Origin: Sphaerolaimus hirsutus
Taxonomy: Eukaryota; Nematoda; Chromadorea; Monhysterida; Sphaerolaimidae
DNA: 64,000 nucleotides
Direction of reading: 5' to 3'
Assembly: GCA_964036195.1 (NCBI GenBank)
Contig: OZ038460.1
Coordinates: 10,605,504-10,669,503 of the forward strand
In this document: positions 52,348-64,000 of the stretch, piece by piece
Numbering within the stretch: position 1 is the first letter of the stretch
How the letters are laid out: each line of letters starts with the position of its first letter
Notes under the pieces: generated by a model
The model's input: the letters and a program-made list of their open reading frames with translations, nothing else
Told to the model about the DNA's origin: nothing
Databases searched by the model: none
Translations under genes and position numbers: made by a program

Positions 52348-55300
52348 CTACCTAAACCTCGGCTGTGTGTGCGGCGCGAACGGATTCCTGGGCACGAACA
52401 GGGAGTTGATCAAGGGCTGCGGCAGCTGCGGCGCCGGTGGGAAGCGCATCTGCAGCTGCGGCGCCCCGGGGCCCACTGGTCGGTGTTCGAATTGCGGCGG
52501 GGCACCCCCCAATGGGCCGAGGGGTGCGGAGCCAAACTGCAGTCGTTGCTGCATCAAGCCGGCGGCGGGGAACGGCGCCGACTGCGGCCGCATGCCGCCG
52601 CTCTGCATGGGACCCACGCCGACTGCGGGCGGCGGCCTGGATATGATCGCTGGCGGCGGCGGCACGCTGAACGGACTCGACCCGCTGCAGCTAGATATCA
52701 TCGGCACAGAGGGGCGGAATGAAGACCGGGATGAGGGAGTCGTTTGAACTGCGCTCGGCCGAGCGCCCGGTTTTGGCAGTGGGTTCCCGTAGCTGCGACG
52801 TTCAAATGTGAAAATATTTACGAATTATTAGATGAAAGAAGGACGCTGTGCTGGTACATTTGAAGGGTGTGCTTCTAAAAGTACCGATCTGCAAATTTGT
52901 CAAATTTGAGTTAGGACCATTTTTGGGGTCCCCATAAAAATGCGCTTCAAAAAAATATATAATATGTGGGGGGTGCGAAATTCAATTTTGAGATATGGGC
53001 GGTCGAAAAAAGCAAAAAAAATCGCAAAATACAGTTTTTGAAATTTTAAAAGTACCGATCTACAAGCTTTTTCAGCTTTTGTATTTTTAAAAGTACCGAT
53101 CTACACACATTTTTAAAAATTGTACTTCTAAATGTACCGATCTGCACTTTATTTTCTGTGCTTCTAAAAGTACCGATGTCAGCTCGGCTTCATCCGCAGC
53201 AAAAACTCAATTTGTGCTTTTTTACTATGGGTAAAAGTACCGATCTACATCTATCTGATTTTGTGCTTTAAAATGTACCGATCTACATGCTATTACCAAT
53301 TTGTTCCTTTAAAATGTACTGTACTACAAAAAATACGATTCACTTAATGTTATATAGCTAGTGTTATATGTATAAACAATGATTATACCCATGAATGTGG
53401 ATACCCAATAATATGGTCGAAATACCCATACCCAAAATTCCCATACCCAATACCCATGTATGGGTATTGCATACTCCAAACGTTCAATTGCGATTATCTC
53501 AAAATCGATTTTTTGTAGATCGGTACTTTTAGAAGCACACCCTTCATATCTAAACCCATTACACATGTAGACCCGGCACCCATCTATTTCTACCGATTGC
53601 CCATCTACACCCATTACCAGGGTTGGCAAAATCTCAGAAATAAATAAAGATAAAATAAAAATAAAATGGAAAATTGAAGAATAAAATAAAATAAAATGGA
53701 AAATTAATAAAATAAAAATACAATTTTAGTAAAATTTGAATTTTAGTAAAATTTTAGTAAATTTTTACAAAAACTCGAGTGTCTATAAAATTCTACAAAA
53801 AGTGTTCTATCCTGTTGCTTAAGCTTCTAGCTGCCAATTTGCAGAACTGGAACCTTCTTGTTGCTTTTATTGTTGTGATTGAAAAATATTTTTGCTCAAA
53901 ATTGAAAATTTTCACATCTTTTAATATATTTTCACCTTAAAAATCATTAATTTATGTGATTTTCTCCCCATTTCCTTCATTCCATAGGTTGAAAAAAACC
54001 TATGTAACCAAAAACAAACAAACAATTTTGTTAGCAGTTTACGGGAGGAGCAATTCTATCCGGCCCCTGTATGTGAGGGTCAAAATTCAAGATATTATAC
54101 CTGTCGTAACCCTGTGACACAAGTCTACATTAAATTTTTTGTATTCATCTGCATGCTTCTAGTGTGCACATTGGTTTATGGCCTTGCATCCAAGGTTCCG
54201 GTTTTTTGTAAAAATTTTGTAAAATATTTGTAAAATTTTTGTAAAATGGTTTCATTTTATTATATTAATGACATTTAAGAATAAAATAAAATAAAATGAA
54301 ACATGAATAAAATGAAAATAAGATACAATTTTAATAAAAATAAAATACAATTTTAGTAAAAAGAATTTTACTAAAACCAACCATGCCCATTACACATTCA
54401 AGCCAATTTTTTTATTTTCAAATTTTTTATTTTAACTTATAAGTTTATTTACTAACTTAATATGAATTAAATATTAAATAATATTTTAGTAATTTAATGT
54501 TTAAAATGTAAATTAATAAATTAAATAATATAATATTTAAAAATAATAAATAATAAAAATAAATTCATTTGATTTATAATATTTACATCATGTGACCCAT
54601 CCAGGGGTTAGATGGGTTTAGATGTGTACTAGGCCTCAGTCGATAAAGGGCCAATGGCAATAAAGGCTCGGGAGGTGGCCCTCAATAAATAAACAACTCA
54701 AACCAGCACTCACCGATCAAGCAGCTCAGGGGAAGGAGCGCGATCCCTCACAGGCTGCATGGGCATGGGCGCCGGGCGCGCGCCGCCCGCGCCCATAGAC
54801 GGCGGGGGGACGGAGACATTGTGCGGCACCGACGCAGTCGTCGTTGCCGACATCGATGTGGTGGTCTGGGGTTCGCAGCTAGTTTGCCCAGGGAAGAACT
54901 GCGAGCGTTTCATCACGTTGACAGTAGCCAGATGGCAAAATAGTGAAGCCGTGTGAAATTTGAATTTTTTTTTGTGGAAAATATTAACGGACAAAATTCA
55001 ACCTTCAATTATAAACTGATTTTGGTACTGTGCTCAAGAGGAAAAATCAGTTTCCGCTAGAAACGATGCATATGTCTGAGGAAAAATCAGTTTCCGCTAG
55101 AAACGATGCAGATGTCTGAGGAAAAATTGATACACACAACAAAGTTGTCAACGTTTTTCTATAGTTGACACACTACCGTGTATTCAGTGGTTCTACGGAG
55201 ATTGTGATCACATATTTAAGACATCATAGTACAATATTCAAATCGATTTAAAAAATCGGCCTCCTTAAAAACCAATCACAAAGGAAGACCAGCCTGGTTT

Positions 55301-58300
55301 AGTAATGAGGGCGGCTTGCGCGGCAGTGTGGACAACGGCGGCGGCTGCGGCGTCTGCATAACTGACGTGGCCGGTCTCATTTGCCCTCCAGTTGGCGACT
55401 TGCCCAAAGTGCACATTAGAGTGTCGAACACCTGCACTCATATCACAAAATTCAGTCATGACGCGAATGTGAAACAGGTGAATCGCAAGATTCGAGTTTA
55501 GTTTGTGGCAACGCCCAAGCCGACCTTGTTTTGCGACGGCAAATCGGGCATCGGCGTGGCAGCACTGGTGCTCGCAGCGGCGATTTGCCGCGGCGGCGTG
55601 ACTACGGGCAGCGGCGGCGGGGGCCGGTTATAAACGGGAGTCGGAGCTATAGGTATGGGCACCTGCCGCCGGTCCGGGGGCGGGCGCGTGGTGTATATCG
55701 GCAGCTTCTGCTGCAGTGATAAAGGAACATTGAACGAGCGTGCGCAAGCGCTCTCCCACTAAAAAATTGAATCAGTGTTTGTGACGTAATTTTAACCATA
55801 TGAACACAGAGCAATCAAATGGCGACAAACCATGAAAGTGGGCTGCGTGCTGGAAATAATCGGCGGCGTCACGCCAACCATAGAAGTCACAGGAGCCGGT
55901 GTGCGCGTCAAGCTGCCGCGCGATTGCGGCCGGTCGTCGGTGTCAGTCAATTTCGGCTTGGAAGATTCGTCGTTCGGCGGCTCGTCGACGTCCGCCGGCT
56001 TGCTGGGCGTGCTTGTCGGCACGGGCGTCGGAGCCTCCACGGCTGGCATGGGCGGCGGCGGCGGCGGCGGTTGCAGCACCACACTGGGCAGGCTGGCGGA
56101 CGGCTTGGCCAGCGACGACGAACTGGACACGGCGGCCATCATGTGGGCGTGTTGCGCCGCGGCGGCTGCGAGCGCGTCGGCGATGCACGCCACCGGCAGG
56201 CCGAACGGCATGCCCAGCGGGATGGGCGGCGGCGGCGGCAGTGCCGCCATGCCCGCCATGCCGAACGGCGGCATCGGCGGAGGAGGGAACATGCCGCCGG
56301 GGCGGCCGACGGACGTTGGCGCGTCGTCGTCCCCGACTGTAGCCATGCCATCCGAACTGGCAATCTCCATTTCCACCTATAGATGGCGACAGACGTTCAG
56401 TTAAATATAAATAAGGGTCAACAGTCACCCTGAAGGTGCAACCTACCGAATCTTCGGCGTCATCAATATGAGGCAGATTCGTGCTGCTGCTCACAATAGC
56501 TTCTTGGTGCGGCAGTTTGGCGTCGCTGGTGGCGGAGCGGCGACCTCCAGCTGCACTGTGCCGTCCGCCGCGATCATCCGTGGCGAGACCTTAATGAGTC
56601 ATTGCAGTCATAATTCCATTCAATTACTGAAGGATAAAATAACATATACTTTTCCGGATGATTTCATTAAATAGTTTTTGACGTGCAAAACACTGAAGAA
56701 ATCCACCCAGTGAATTAATCCCAACAAGACAAACTGAAAACAATATTTTCCGGTATCCGAACTAACATTCCAAAATCGGGGTATTTATACTTATGAATCA
56801 AACGGGGTTATTTATACTTACGAAAGAAAATAATTAAAATTTTAATATATTTTTGTTAGAAAATAATTTAAGGTTTTTTCCAGATTGGATGCTATTTTCT
56901 TTTTGATAATAATATCGCTTTTTTCCAGGAATTTATTTTAAAATTTTCTAGATTTTTGTTTTCGATTCATTAAATTAAAGTTTTTGAGAGATTATCTGAG
57001 ATTATATTGTATAAAAGTTAAGGCAAAACGCTTGCACCCTAGTGGTCGCAGTCTCACCTTCAGTCTCAACGGGCGTGGCGGCACGCCTCCTCCTGGCTCT
57101 CCGAGCCGCCTTGGTGCGCTCGGTGGTGGCGATCGTGCCCAGGATGGTGCCCACGGTGGCGACCAGCAGCGAGGGGTCGACCGCCTGCAGCGACCGGTAC
57201 AACTCTGGCGCTATGGCCTTCTTCAGCTGCTCCACGTCGATGCCGGCCATGTTGGCGATGCGCAGCAGCACGCGCTCGCCGTCCTCGGCCGTGGTCGTCT
57301 GCGCCTCGTTGGCCGCGCTGACCACTTCCGCCGGCGTGTTCTGCGATGCGACAGTGGCCACGTGCTCAAAGCTTCAGTTCGGGTTTGTCGAATAGCGGCC
57401 CACACACTAGTTGACGTTTCTGTGTCAAATGGTTTATGTCAACTAAATATTCCAGCTCACGTGTCACAGAGAGTTCTACAAATGCACATGCGACAATGTT
57501 GAAATACACTACCGTGCAGAATAGTTGAGACTTTTTGTGCTGCGTGATAAATGTTGCCAGAATTTCGAAATGGTCGATATGCAAAACATTCGGATACTAT
57601 ACATGGGTACCCTGGGGGGTTTACTACACATGCCCGGGATGACTGCCCCTCGAGTTCAAATCTGTGTATATTCCTAGTGTACAAACATTTTTACTCAGTT
57701 TGTTCATGTTTCAGAATAGTTGAGACTTTTCTTGTTTTGGGCAGTAGCCACCTAGTATCTCACTTTAAAGTCTATATCCAACCCCTATGTTCATTTTTTA
57801 ACAAAATTTTCACCATGGCAACTGCTTTCCTGCATCGCTGAGCTCTGTGTGCAGCAAGAAACATTCTAAGCATGAACAGCATATGGCAATGCATAAATGG
57901 AAATGTGGCATTTATTTATTTTTGCTGCAGTTTAGAATCCATTACCAGCAACTCAGAAATGGGGGTAGGCATACTACTGAGTGGGGCTATTTGGTGTGTA
58001 AATTTGATGTTTTGGCTTTGCTCTATAAGGGAGAAGAGTTGGCCCAACTGTGAATGAGTAATGTGCAATTATTTTGGATGGAATGAAGATGGAAGTTTGT
58101 AAGTGCTATAACTTTTGATTGGAAAGAGATATTGAAAAAAACGTTTTTGTCATATTAATTCTCTCTGTCTAACATATGTTATAGACTGTTCAATAACAAA
58201 ATTTTCATGCTGCAAACCCCAGTAAAAAAGCATAAAATATTTAGACACCATTGAAAACTTTGAAGTGCCATAACTTTTGATTGGAAAGAGATATTGAACT

Positions 58301-61300
58301 CATTTTTGTTTTAAATAAATTCTCGTTATCTAAAGTATATGATAGCATGTTCAAACAAATTATTTTTTCATGTTCAAAAACTGGGTCAAATTGACATACA
58401 GAGTTTAGACATCACTAAACCAACAACAAAAATAGAATCTGCAGGTAATCCTGATTATTTTAAGAGTTGAATTATTCAAATCAGCCCAGAAATGGTTGAG
58501 TTATTAAGCTTCAAAGACACTCATCCAGATTGCCCATTTTCTGTATATTTATTGACCATCATTTTATATACCCCCTTAAGTCGGGCCTGGGGGATTATTT
58601 GAGCAAACAAAAATTTGTCGTAGGAGCCCCAGCATCAAACCCCGACATACTCAAATGGCATCAAAATTGGGCAAGGGACAAGAAATTGGGAAGCAGAAAA
58701 GTGTGGTGGACCCCCAGCCTACTGTTTCTCTATGTGTGAAAAGTCTCAACTATTCTGCACGGTAGTGTATAAATGTTTCAATAAGTGCATTGGAAGATCG
58801 CTCTGCGACAGGTGAGCTGAAATCTGGAGTTGACATAAACCAGTCGACACACAAATGTCAGGTGTGTAATGTATTGTGCGAGTCGTCAAAATATTCACCT
58901 GTGCAGAGGACAGTTTCTTCCGCTTAATAGGTGCCTCGTAATGGTGGCTCGAGTCACGTGATCCGGGTTTCTGCTTGGCGGCATTGCGAATGCGCTTTTT
59001 CGGCGTCGCATCTGAGTCTGTCCGCGCCGGCGAGTCGACCTGTCGACTTTCCAATTTGGGCGCGGGTGAACGTCCCTCGCACGGCGTCGACTGCGCCGCC
59101 GGTGCCGCCGCTGCGGCGACAGGTCGCGGCTGCAGTTGTTGACTAGCCGGCTGAGACGCGACCGGCTGGTGCGCCGCAGCGGCATCAGCAGTTGGTCGCA
59201 GAACGGGTGGAGATATCGGCGGCTCTCCTGCCGAGCGAATCAGATTAGGGTTGTGAGGACTAGGGTTGGAAAAAACTCGATGTTAAAAAAACAAAACGTT
59301 TTTTTTAAAAGCTCCCAGATATGACCTTGTGTCAACATATATAGGTATATCAGACAGTGGCAATACTCTGTGATGTTATATATGACCATATAATGTCTGT
59401 GGAGCCATGGGATAGCATTATAAGTGGTGATTTGTGTCAAAGTTACCAATTTTTCGTCGACATATCGTTCGTATATTGCCTTATAGTCGAATGTTCGTGA
59501 CTTCAGGTAAAGTTTGGCACGGAATAGTGATCAAACAAGGTTATAAAAGGAGGTTGTTACTTTGGGAGTGAAGTTACACACTGTGGAGGTACATGGAAGC
59601 ACATTACCTCAATATTATATACTACAGCAACATATGACGGCTTATTAACCCATGGTAGCACATAGAAATGTTTACTTTGATACTAAAAATGCCACAAAAC
59701 CAATGAAAACAACCACCAATGTCAATTTGTGTGTGAAATTGAGCGCCTGCCTGCAAAATTTTTGCAAAATACCTAGTGCTTAGTACTAAAAATTTCGGCC
59801 GATGTTTTAAAAAAAACAACATTTCGGACGTCAAGTCTTTTTAATAAAAAAAACGTTTAAAAAAACATCGGCCAACCCTAGTGAGGTCAGTGGTTTTCAA
59901 GGAAAAACACGAAAAAATATTTTATCTTTTTACGAGTACAAAACAGTTGCCATCACTGCGCAAGTTCAAATCAACCTTAATTATGAATAACATCAAATAG
60001 AAGATCAATAAGCAAATTAATGAAGGTCTACTTCAAAGTCGATATCGCCAAAAAGTCTATTTCGAGAAAATGGCCAAACGGACAATTTAAGCAGAAGTCG
60101 GCATCCCACAGGGACTTTTTACACGGAGATAACAAAGGGACTTCTTTTTCCACCGGGAAAATTATTTAAAAATATGCGGAAGCGATTCTAGATAGCGTTT
60201 CCACGCTTAGTTTCTGAAATTTTAGAGTTATCGACTTTTACGTGGAAGCTTTTAAGTGGAAGCCCCAAACGCGTACCTGGCGGCGTGGTCGGCCCCCTCC
60301 TGGCAGCGGAAGTGCGTCCCCCAGTTGCAGGGGTCACATCGACATGCTGCCTGCTGGGGCCGGGGCCGGCCGCGTGTTGGTAGCGGTCGAGGGTGTGCGC
60401 CATGTTGGTCGTGTCGTCCGCGGTGGGGTCGGCCGTCGACGCGAACATGGCCGACGACGAGGCGACCCGGAGAAGGGCGCGCGCCGCCTCCACGCGCCCG
60501 TGACGCATCTTGTGCGCCAAGATACGCTCCATCAGCTCCTCGCCTGCGATTTGTCGTGGTGAAAATGTTTCCGAAGTTTCCCCGACTGTGTTTCCCATTT
60601 CCGTCTTATGGCGTTGCGTACACAGTGAGCAAGTTAAACCGTTTCAAATACCTTGGGTAATCAATTTTTGTTTTAGGATAAATACCTGGTGAGCGCGGTC
60701 GCTACAGAACCTAAAAAATAAGTATGGAAAATGGGTAAACGCTGAGTTCTTTAGGATTGGCACGATTTTATACAAAAAATGTACATGGTCCGGCTGAAAA
60801 GTCCCCGGGCAGTGCTCGCCATTTGCGCTAGGGGTAAGCTACGGTCATAAAATTTTAACACGTTAATATATAATGTGTTTTGAGTTTTCACCCAAAATTT
60901 CACCCTTCTAGCTCCACCCACTGCGGAACTGTGGGGGTCACAATTTCGGTCATTTTGTACTGATGTACAAAGCTCAACGCTGCTTTAAGTTGTGATCATG
61001 AAACTTTGGCTAGTGTAAGCCACCAGTGTTGGCAATGTGCCAGCACTAACCAACATTAGCTATGATATCATAAGCCTAGTCCATATTGTCATAACTGTCG
61101 CTACTCTCACTACCAAATTCATCATTCTGCCTCTCCTTCTCAAAATAGCCCCCCTTGGAGCCTACTCACTGCTGTTGAACACAGGTAATGTGTCCATTAC
61201 ACATAAGTAATGAAACATAGGGCAATTTTATCCACATGATTCATTTACTGCACATTACAAAACAACATAAAAATCACTGCAATACAACATGATCTCAGAT

Positions 61301-63727
61301 GATCACCAAAAACATCCATCACAGTTCCCACGTTTCTTGCACATCACCCTGATCTGCATATCAATTTTACCTTAAGCAATAATGTGTATGAAAGTGTTGA
61401 ATACTATCAGCACATTGCCAACACTGGTGGCTTATACTAGCCAAAGTTTCATGATCACAACTTAAAGCAGCGTTGAGATAGAGCACCATTTGTACATCAG
61501 TACAAAATGACCGAAATCGTAGCCCCCACAGTTCCGCAGCGGTTGGAGCTAGAGGGGTGAAATTTTGGGTGAAAACTCAAAACACCTGATATATTAACGT
61601 GTAAAAATGTTATGACCGTAGCTTACCACTAGCGATGGCGAGCACTGCCCGGGGACTTTTCAGCCGGACCATGTAGTTAAAGTTAAAAATATAGAAAAAT
61701 TGACAGCGGTTCTATATAGAGAAACATTACTGCGGCTTCACGCACAGAAATTTTAAAAATAAGTTCGAATGCTTTTTTTTCAGTCAAAACTCCAATAAAA
61801 TTCTAAAAAAATTTCTAAAAATTTTATGGGGTTGCTTCCCCTTATGAAAATTTTTGAGTTCATGTTTTCAGTTCGTACTTTTACACAGTTCATGTTCAAC
61901 ACCTACTCAGATGACAATTTCAGTTGGTGCTGAGCATCAAAACATGAGCTCAAAACATAAACTAAAATTTTTCAAACAGGCGAAGCCATACAAATTTTCG
62001 AGTATTATTAGGGTTCTAACTGTGAAAACAAAGTGTGCGAACTGTTTTTTTAAATTTCTGTGTGTGGAGCGCAATTCCGTGATAATCCAAGCATTATCGA
62101 CAACTCGGATCGCCACCCATGGAAGCATCCCAGCCAATTATATATTTTAACCAATAAGCCCCAGCACGACCCAGCACAAAGTATACATAAACAGTAGGTT
62201 TCATGCGCACATCCAGGCTGGCTCGCTGGCTCAGTGCGTCGGTTACTTCGTATACTTGTCTCCAAAACAAACTCATACACACACCAACCGAGCACGCAGT
62301 CCGGCAGATGCAAGTCTTTTTGCACTTTTTTGGCATATGGCGCAAAGCGCGTTGAAAAACTGATCTTTGAACAAATCTAGGACATCGGAATCGTGAACGA
62401 ATCCAGGAAGTTTGAGTATAGTTTCCACGCCAAATCCAACCCCCACCCCCAAAAATTTTCACATGAGTCCTTATCTATATCGCCTCGCCTATTTTCAACT
62501 TTATTATCGGTGCTCAAACTAAAAGATTTCATTTTCAACTTTTCACTTCAAACCAAGTGCACACTTATTTTTTTATGGTAACTAAAGAAACCTCGCGCAC
62601 AAACTAAAATAAATCGCGAAAATTGCTAGAGAAACTCACTGGCTGCAAGTATGGACGTGCACGAGCGTCCATCCACGATGTAGAAATCGTCGCTTTTCGA
62701 CAGCCGCATGGCGTGCGCCTCCACTCGCTCAATGGTCAGTTCAGTCTCGCCCGTGAAAGTCGGGACTGCACGGTGGCATTTTACAAATTAATATTTTTTT
62801 GCATTTTATCAATTTTTTTCGAGTGTATTTACAACGGTTGTAAATATTTACGTTTTACAGTACTTTAGACAAACCTGTTTCCGGGCAGATATACAACTGT
62901 CAAATCGGCGGGAATGTAAAAATGGGAAAGTGCCGAAAACTTAGATTTTGAGAAATGCGAGAAAAATACAGCTGAATAGCACCGGGAAACAACAACGGCT
63001 GTGATCCGCTGGCGAAACACGGATGGGGACCACTCACATCTGGGCATGCTGACAGTGGAACCAGCCTCACTGGGCGCCGCCGGGGGCTCGTCGCCGGGCG
63101 GCTGCTGCACCGCCGCGTGCTGCTGCTGCTGCTGCGGCGGCACGGCAGTTTGGTGCTGCGCGTGCGTTTTGGGCCGCTTCCGATCCGGCCGCTGCTTGGC
63201 GTGGTCGCGGCTGGGCAACAGCATCGTGTTCAAGATCTGCCCCATCGGACCATCGCCGTCGTGGGGCTTCCGGCGGGCGGGCGGGCGACTTTGGAACGCC
63301 GACGTCCTGAGGCGGGTGGCGATATTGGCGGATGTGACCACCTGGGGGTAAATCAGAGCCCTGCAAAGTCAAGTGTCGACCGCCACGTAAAACGCCAATC
63401 AAAACAAGATTTTATCACCGAAATGTTGACATCTTTACGTGACATTCAACACCACCTCGCAGGGCTCCGGACTGGCACCCGACAACAGACAAAACGACAC
63501 GCCACGCGGCAGTATCACCAACCTCTTCTGCGGCGGCTTGCCGAAGGCGCTGCGCTGCGCATTGGGCGGCGGCAGGGCGGAGCGGCCGTTACTGGTAGAG
63601 CTGACGTGCCGCTCGGCGCCGTCGTCGGCCGAAGTGCCCGCGGCGGGCGCCGCGCCGCCGGTCGCCTGCCGCCGCGGGATGCGGTACGGCCGGATCAGTT
63701 CGTTCGACTGGTCCAGGATCGACATCA
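52348..63727 (-). CDS. Proline-rich, probably nuclear protein, 12 exons
   Basis: Exons in consistent phase: 63519-63727, 63038-63341, 62640-62765, 60277-60543, 58899-59227, 57058-57340, 56447-56550, 55831-56376, 55525-55710, 55294-55353 (weak, would need a GC donor), 54714-54898, 52348-52792; about 1,013 aa from Met 63725. Visible features: an N-terminal conserved-looking stretch (NELIRPYRIPRR, GQILNTMLLPSRDH, LTIERVEAHAMRLSKSDDFY), a helical segment (EELMERILAHKMRHG), a basic patch likely to be a nuclear signal (KKRIRNAAKQK, APIKRKKL), a second helical segment (DGERVLLRIANMAGIDVEQL), and long polyproline and alanine runs to the C-terminus. No catalytic domain or family recognised. The first exon has an acceptor-like sequence (ACCCAG|TGATG), so more exons may lie to the right. 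Exon 8 uses a GTTTGT donor. Confidence 0.75.
52861..53546. mobile_element. MITE with AAAGTACCGATCTAC repeats
   Basis: Inverted ends TGAAGGGTGTGCTTCTAAAA at both sides; at least seven internal copies of AAAAGTACCGATCTAC. It lies in the last intron of the proline-rich gene. Confidence 0.75.
53618..54385. mobile_element. hAT-like element with AATAAAATAAAATGG arrays, TSD cccattac
   Basis: Ends CAGGGTTGGCAAAATC and (reversed) CATGGTTGGTTTTAGTAAAA; perfect duplication CCCATTAC at 53610-53617 and 54386-54393. Subterminal GAATAAAATAAAATAAAATG arrays at both ends. 54400-54700 is AT-rich simple sequence. Confidence 0.85.
55038..55131. repeat. 40-bp tandem repeat, 2.3 copies
   Basis: Units GAGGAAAAATCAGTTTCCGC (first half) at 55038 and 55078, then a partial third at 55118. 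The two full copies differ at one base. Confidence 0.8.
57401..58869. mobile_element. GTTGACA-family MITE split by another insertion
   Basis: Outer inverted ends CACACACTAGTTGACGTTTC and (reversed) CACACCTGACATTTGTGTG, with GGTTTATGTCAACT inside both arms. Nearly all of its length is the element 57507-58767. Confidence 0.65.
57507..58767. mobile_element. Tc1/mariner-like non-autonomous element, TA duplication
   Basis: TA at 57505-57506 and 58768-58769; 29-bp inverted ends CACTACCGTGCAGAATAGTT. At 1.26 kb it is the size of an autonomous mariner element, but no transposase frame survives. The interior has two copies of ATAACTTTTGATTGGAAAGA. Confidence 0.8.
59261..59880. mobile_element. hAT-like element, TSD gtgaggac/gtgaggtc
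   Basis: Ends TAGGGTTGGAAAAAACTCGA and (reversed) TAGGGTTGGCCGATGTTTTT; flanks agree at 7 of 8 bases. Subterminal AAACGTTTTTTTT repeats. Confidence 0.8.
60784..61673. mobile_element. Long-inverted-repeat element, TA duplication
   Basis: Arms of about 280 bp, CATGGTCCGGCTGAAAAGTC at each end, flanked by TA (60782-60783 and 61674-61675). The central 300 bp is unique. Lies in the intron between exons 60277-60543 and 62640-62765. Confidence 0.8.
61674..62639. other. Intron remainder with dispersed repeat
   Basis: 62160-62400 is the opposite-orientation copy of 45486-45780. The rest is AT-rich and unremarkable. Confidence 0.5.
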
Positions 63728-64000
63728 CTGGGTACGGATGCGGGTGTTATGGCGGTGGAATGGGTGATCACTGGAGTTCGGACGACCGATCGCAGATATT
63801 TACTGCAGCGAGTCCGAATGACTCAAAAAACTGAGTTGCTGTTTATGGCAGGGGTCTCGAATGGGGGGGAGGGGTTACCCCCCAAACCGCCCAGCTATCT
63901 ATCTATCCCGGAGGCCGCTCAGCTATCTATCTATCCCGGAAGCAAAATTTTGGGCTACTACCCCCTAAACCCCCCCCCCCCAAATCGCCCAGCTATCTAC
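63728..64000. repeat. 5' flank or intron of the proline-rich gene with GCTATCTATC repeat
   Basis: 63885-64000 repeats the motif order found at 49690-49800 (CAGCTATCTATCTATCCCGG, then CTACTACCCCC and poly-C). It runs off the window edge. Confidence 0.6.

Noticed and set aside
55819-56404. Three long plus-strand ORFs rich in Arg, Gly, Ala
   Set aside because: Shadows of the GC-rich minus-strand exon 55831-56376, which fits splice phase and polyproline composition.

Overview
The window is animal genomic DNA, probably from an invertebrate. It contains split cytosolic ribosomal protein genes (eL36, eL42), a protein kinase D gene and a lysosomal-type S28 peptidase gene. Exons are short and mostly GC-rich, introns are AT-rich, and non-autonomous DNA transposons are very dense. 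The ribosomal proteins look ecdysozoan (for example a C-x3-C first zinc pair in eL42), but the phylum cannot be fixed from sequence alone. No prokaryotic features were seen.

Positions 1-20829 are one LTR retroelement with two LTRs of 569 bp that show no difference in my line-by-line comparison. A single stop-free frame of 5,687 codons (909-17972) carries Gag with a zinc knuckle, a long middle section, an envelope-like membrane protein, and then protease, reverse transcriptase, RNase H and integrase. The envelope-like part lies before the protease, not after integrase. The middle section contains a second layer. Reading splice signals gives a 12-exon gene (4407-18487, 1,004 codons plus stop) whose exons join in consistent phase at every junction. 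Seven of its introns are multiples of three and stay open in the polyprotein frame, and the envelope plus pol region forms one 7.4-kb intron. Its last exons lie in other frames at the 3' end and encode two further zinc knuckles. This overprinted gene is the most unusual thing in the window.

The retroelement sits antisense in an intron of an S28 serine peptidase gene (minus strand, exons 20916-25640); the final exons must lie left of the window. Next on the minus strand is protein kinase D (26361 to about 32382, eight exons), which appears to lack the C1a domain. From 32.4 to 47.2 kb I recognise no host gene: the DNA is repeats and featureless AT-rich sequence, including a captured and decayed BEL/Pao pol fragment. 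eL42 (47225-48063, plus) and eL36 (50359-51276, minus) follow, then a small unassigned ORF, then a 12-exon proline-rich, probably nuclear protein on the minus strand (52348-63727) that may start beyond the right edge.

The transposon landscape is informative. At least eight elements have hAT-like ends, 8-bp target duplications and subterminal arrays of short motifs. A foldback element with a 9-bp duplication looks Mutator-like. Others have TA duplications (Tc1/mariner-like), and nesting is common. Most lie in introns of the host genes. All assignments come from reading the sequence; no database or transcript data were used.
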